Shown here: in pieces, positions 63,172-64,000 of the stretch | Numbering within the stretch: the first letter of the stretch is position 1 | How the letters are laid out: every line of letters starts with the position of its first letter | NCBI RefSeq assembly: GCF_016919245.1 | Contig: NZ_JAFEJA010000001.1 | Span: forward strand, 6,417,501-6,481,500 | Reading direction: 5' to 3' | From: Streptomyces zhihengii | GTDB lineage: Bacteria > Actinomycetota > Actinomycetes > Streptomycetales > Streptomycetaceae | Length of the DNA: 64,000 nt | The notes under the pieces: generated by a model | Databases searched by the model: none | What the model was told of the DNA's origin: nothing | What the model saw: only the letters and a program-made list of their open reading frames with translations | Made by a program: the position numbers and the translations under genes

Positions 63172-64000
63172 ATGGCCGTGCCCACCGACGCCCTCCCCGT
63201 GTCGCCTCCCGTCAAGACCGACGACCCGTCCCCGCCGCGCATCGTGCCGGCGCGCAGGACGGGGCAGTGGCTGGCCGCTGCCGTCGTCCTGCTGCTGCTC
63301 GCGGTCGTCGGCACCTCCGTCGTCCGCAACGACGCCTTCCAGTGGCCCGTCGTCGGCGAGTACTTCACCTCCGCGTCCGTGCTGCGCGGCCTGGGACTCA
63401 CCCTCTGGCTGACCGCCGTGGTCATGGTGCTCGGCTTCGCCCTCGGCACCCTGCTCGCCGTGATGCGGCTGTCCGCCAACCCGGTGCTCGCCCATGTCAG
63501 CCGCGGGTACATCTGGCTGCTGCGCTCCACACCGCTGCTGGTGCAGCTCCTGTTCTGGTTCAACATCGGCGCCCTGTACCCGCAGATCTTCGGCGTGCGC
63601 ACCGTCGACCTGCTCGGTCCGGTGACCATCGCCGTCATCGGGCTCACCCTCCACGAGGCCGCCTACGCCGCGGAGGTCGTCCGCGGCGGCATCCTCTCCG
63701 TCGAGCCCGGCCAGATCGAGGCCGCCCAGTCGCTCGGCCTCGGGCGCGGCCGGCGGCTGCGCCGGATCGTGCTGCCGCAGGCCATGCGCGCCATCGTGCC
63801 CCCGGCCGGCAACATGCTCATCGGCACCCTCAAGGGCACCTCGATCGTCAGCATCATCGCCGTGCAGGACCTGCTCTACTCCGTGCAGCTCGTCTACCAC
63901 CGCACCTACCAGGTGGTGCCCCTGCTGCTGGTCGCCACCATCTGGTACGCCGCGGTCACCACGATCCTCTCGGTGGGGCAGCACTACGTCGAGAAGCACT
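63172..64000 (+). CDS. HisM-family amino-acid ABC transporter permease (3' end outside window)
   Basis: The open frame runs to the right edge of the window (276 complete codons). After a hydrophilic N-terminus of about 35 residues come about five membrane helices. The family motifs are readable: TLWLTAVVMVLGFALGTLLA, LLRSTPLLVQLLFWFN and the EAAYAAEVVRGGILSVEPGQ coupling loop. It should pair with the lipoprotein at 61184 and an ATPase beyond the window. The ATG has GGAG eight bases upstream. Confidence 0.9.
   Translation, partial: MAVPTDALPVSPPVKTDDPSPPRIVPARRTGQWLAAAVVLLLLAVVGTSVVRNDAFQWPVVGEYFTSASVLRGLGLTLWLTAVVMVLGFALGTLLAVMRLSANPVLAHVSRGYIWLLRSTPLLVQLLFWFNIGALYPQIFGVRTVDLLGPVTIAVIGLTLHEAAYAAEVVRGGILSVEPGQIEAAQSLGLGRGRRLRRIVLPQAMRAIVPPAGNMLIGTLKGTSIVSIIAVQDLLYSVQLVYHRTYQVVPLLLVATIWYAAVTTILSVGQHYVEKH

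Overview
The window is about 64 kb of very GC-rich chromosome with many GTG starts, four-base start/stop overlaps and a gene content typical of the core of a Streptomyces chromosome: an rRNA operon end, pyrG, ald, a parA-like gene with scpA/scpB, cmk, der, tlyA, nadK, recN and a SepF-like gene. No plasmid, prophage, insertion sequence, CRISPR or biosynthetic cluster is visible. All functional calls come from reading the sequence and from remembered family motifs; no database search was run.

Layout. 1-2150: 3' end of a 23S rRNA gene, 5S rRNA and a strong terminator. 2232-7037: an RGG/RDD-repeat protein with a TPR-like domain, a DUF1015 protein (reverse strand) and a HAD-IIA phosphatase. 7075-10131: an iron-box-controlled FecCD/FecE-type siderophore importer without its own binding protein. 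10148-14401: an SCP2-domain protein, a small conserved protein, then tlyA-nadK-recN. 14595-19341: a glycosyltransferase, a PucR regulator and a GH15 enzyme. 19827-25702: pyrG, a NUDIX hydrolase, a P-loop/TPR protein and ald. 26040-31027: parA-like gene, a gene with a possible ribbon-helix-helix end, scpA, scpB and an rluB-type pseudouridine synthase, a likely chromosome-segregation and rRNA-modification unit. 31179-34721: an NAD-salvage operon pnuC-nadR-nrtR-ADP-ribosylglycohydrolase behind a palindromic operator. 34770-37680: Rieske protein, DUF952 protein, TetR regulator and SGNH hydrolase. 37933-42004: tyrA, cmk, plsC, der.

42106-49643 holds two proteins of unknown function and a branched-chain-amino-acid (LIV)-type ABC system split over two divergent units. 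On the reverse strand a LivH-LivM-LivG triple fusion is followed by LivF and preceded by a zinc-motif membrane protein. On the forward strand are an MTB12-like lipoprotein and the binding protein. 49720-51898 is a glycosyltransferase, a 24-codon minigene and a protein of unknown function. 51899-52716 is an intergenic repeat field with an alternating 57-bp repeat. 52717-55294 is a WYL regulator, an I78-type inhibitor and a PAP2 phosphatase. 55730-60992 is an MFS exporter with a repetitive tail, an acyl-CoA dehydrogenase, a SepF-like protein and a DUF5685 protein with a cysteine-packed tail. 61184-64000 is an amino-acid (probably sulfur amino acid) ABC system in two divergent arms; the reverse arm starts with a 23-residue leader peptide ending in Ser-Ser-Ser-Cys.

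The observations most worth following are the complementary degeneration of the two LIV ATPase domains, the cysteine-ending leader peptide, three P-loop proteins lacking the Walker A lysine, the parA-like/possible RHH pair beside scpAB, the A-B-A-B 57-bp repeat, and the cysteine-rich tail protein next to the SepF-like gene.
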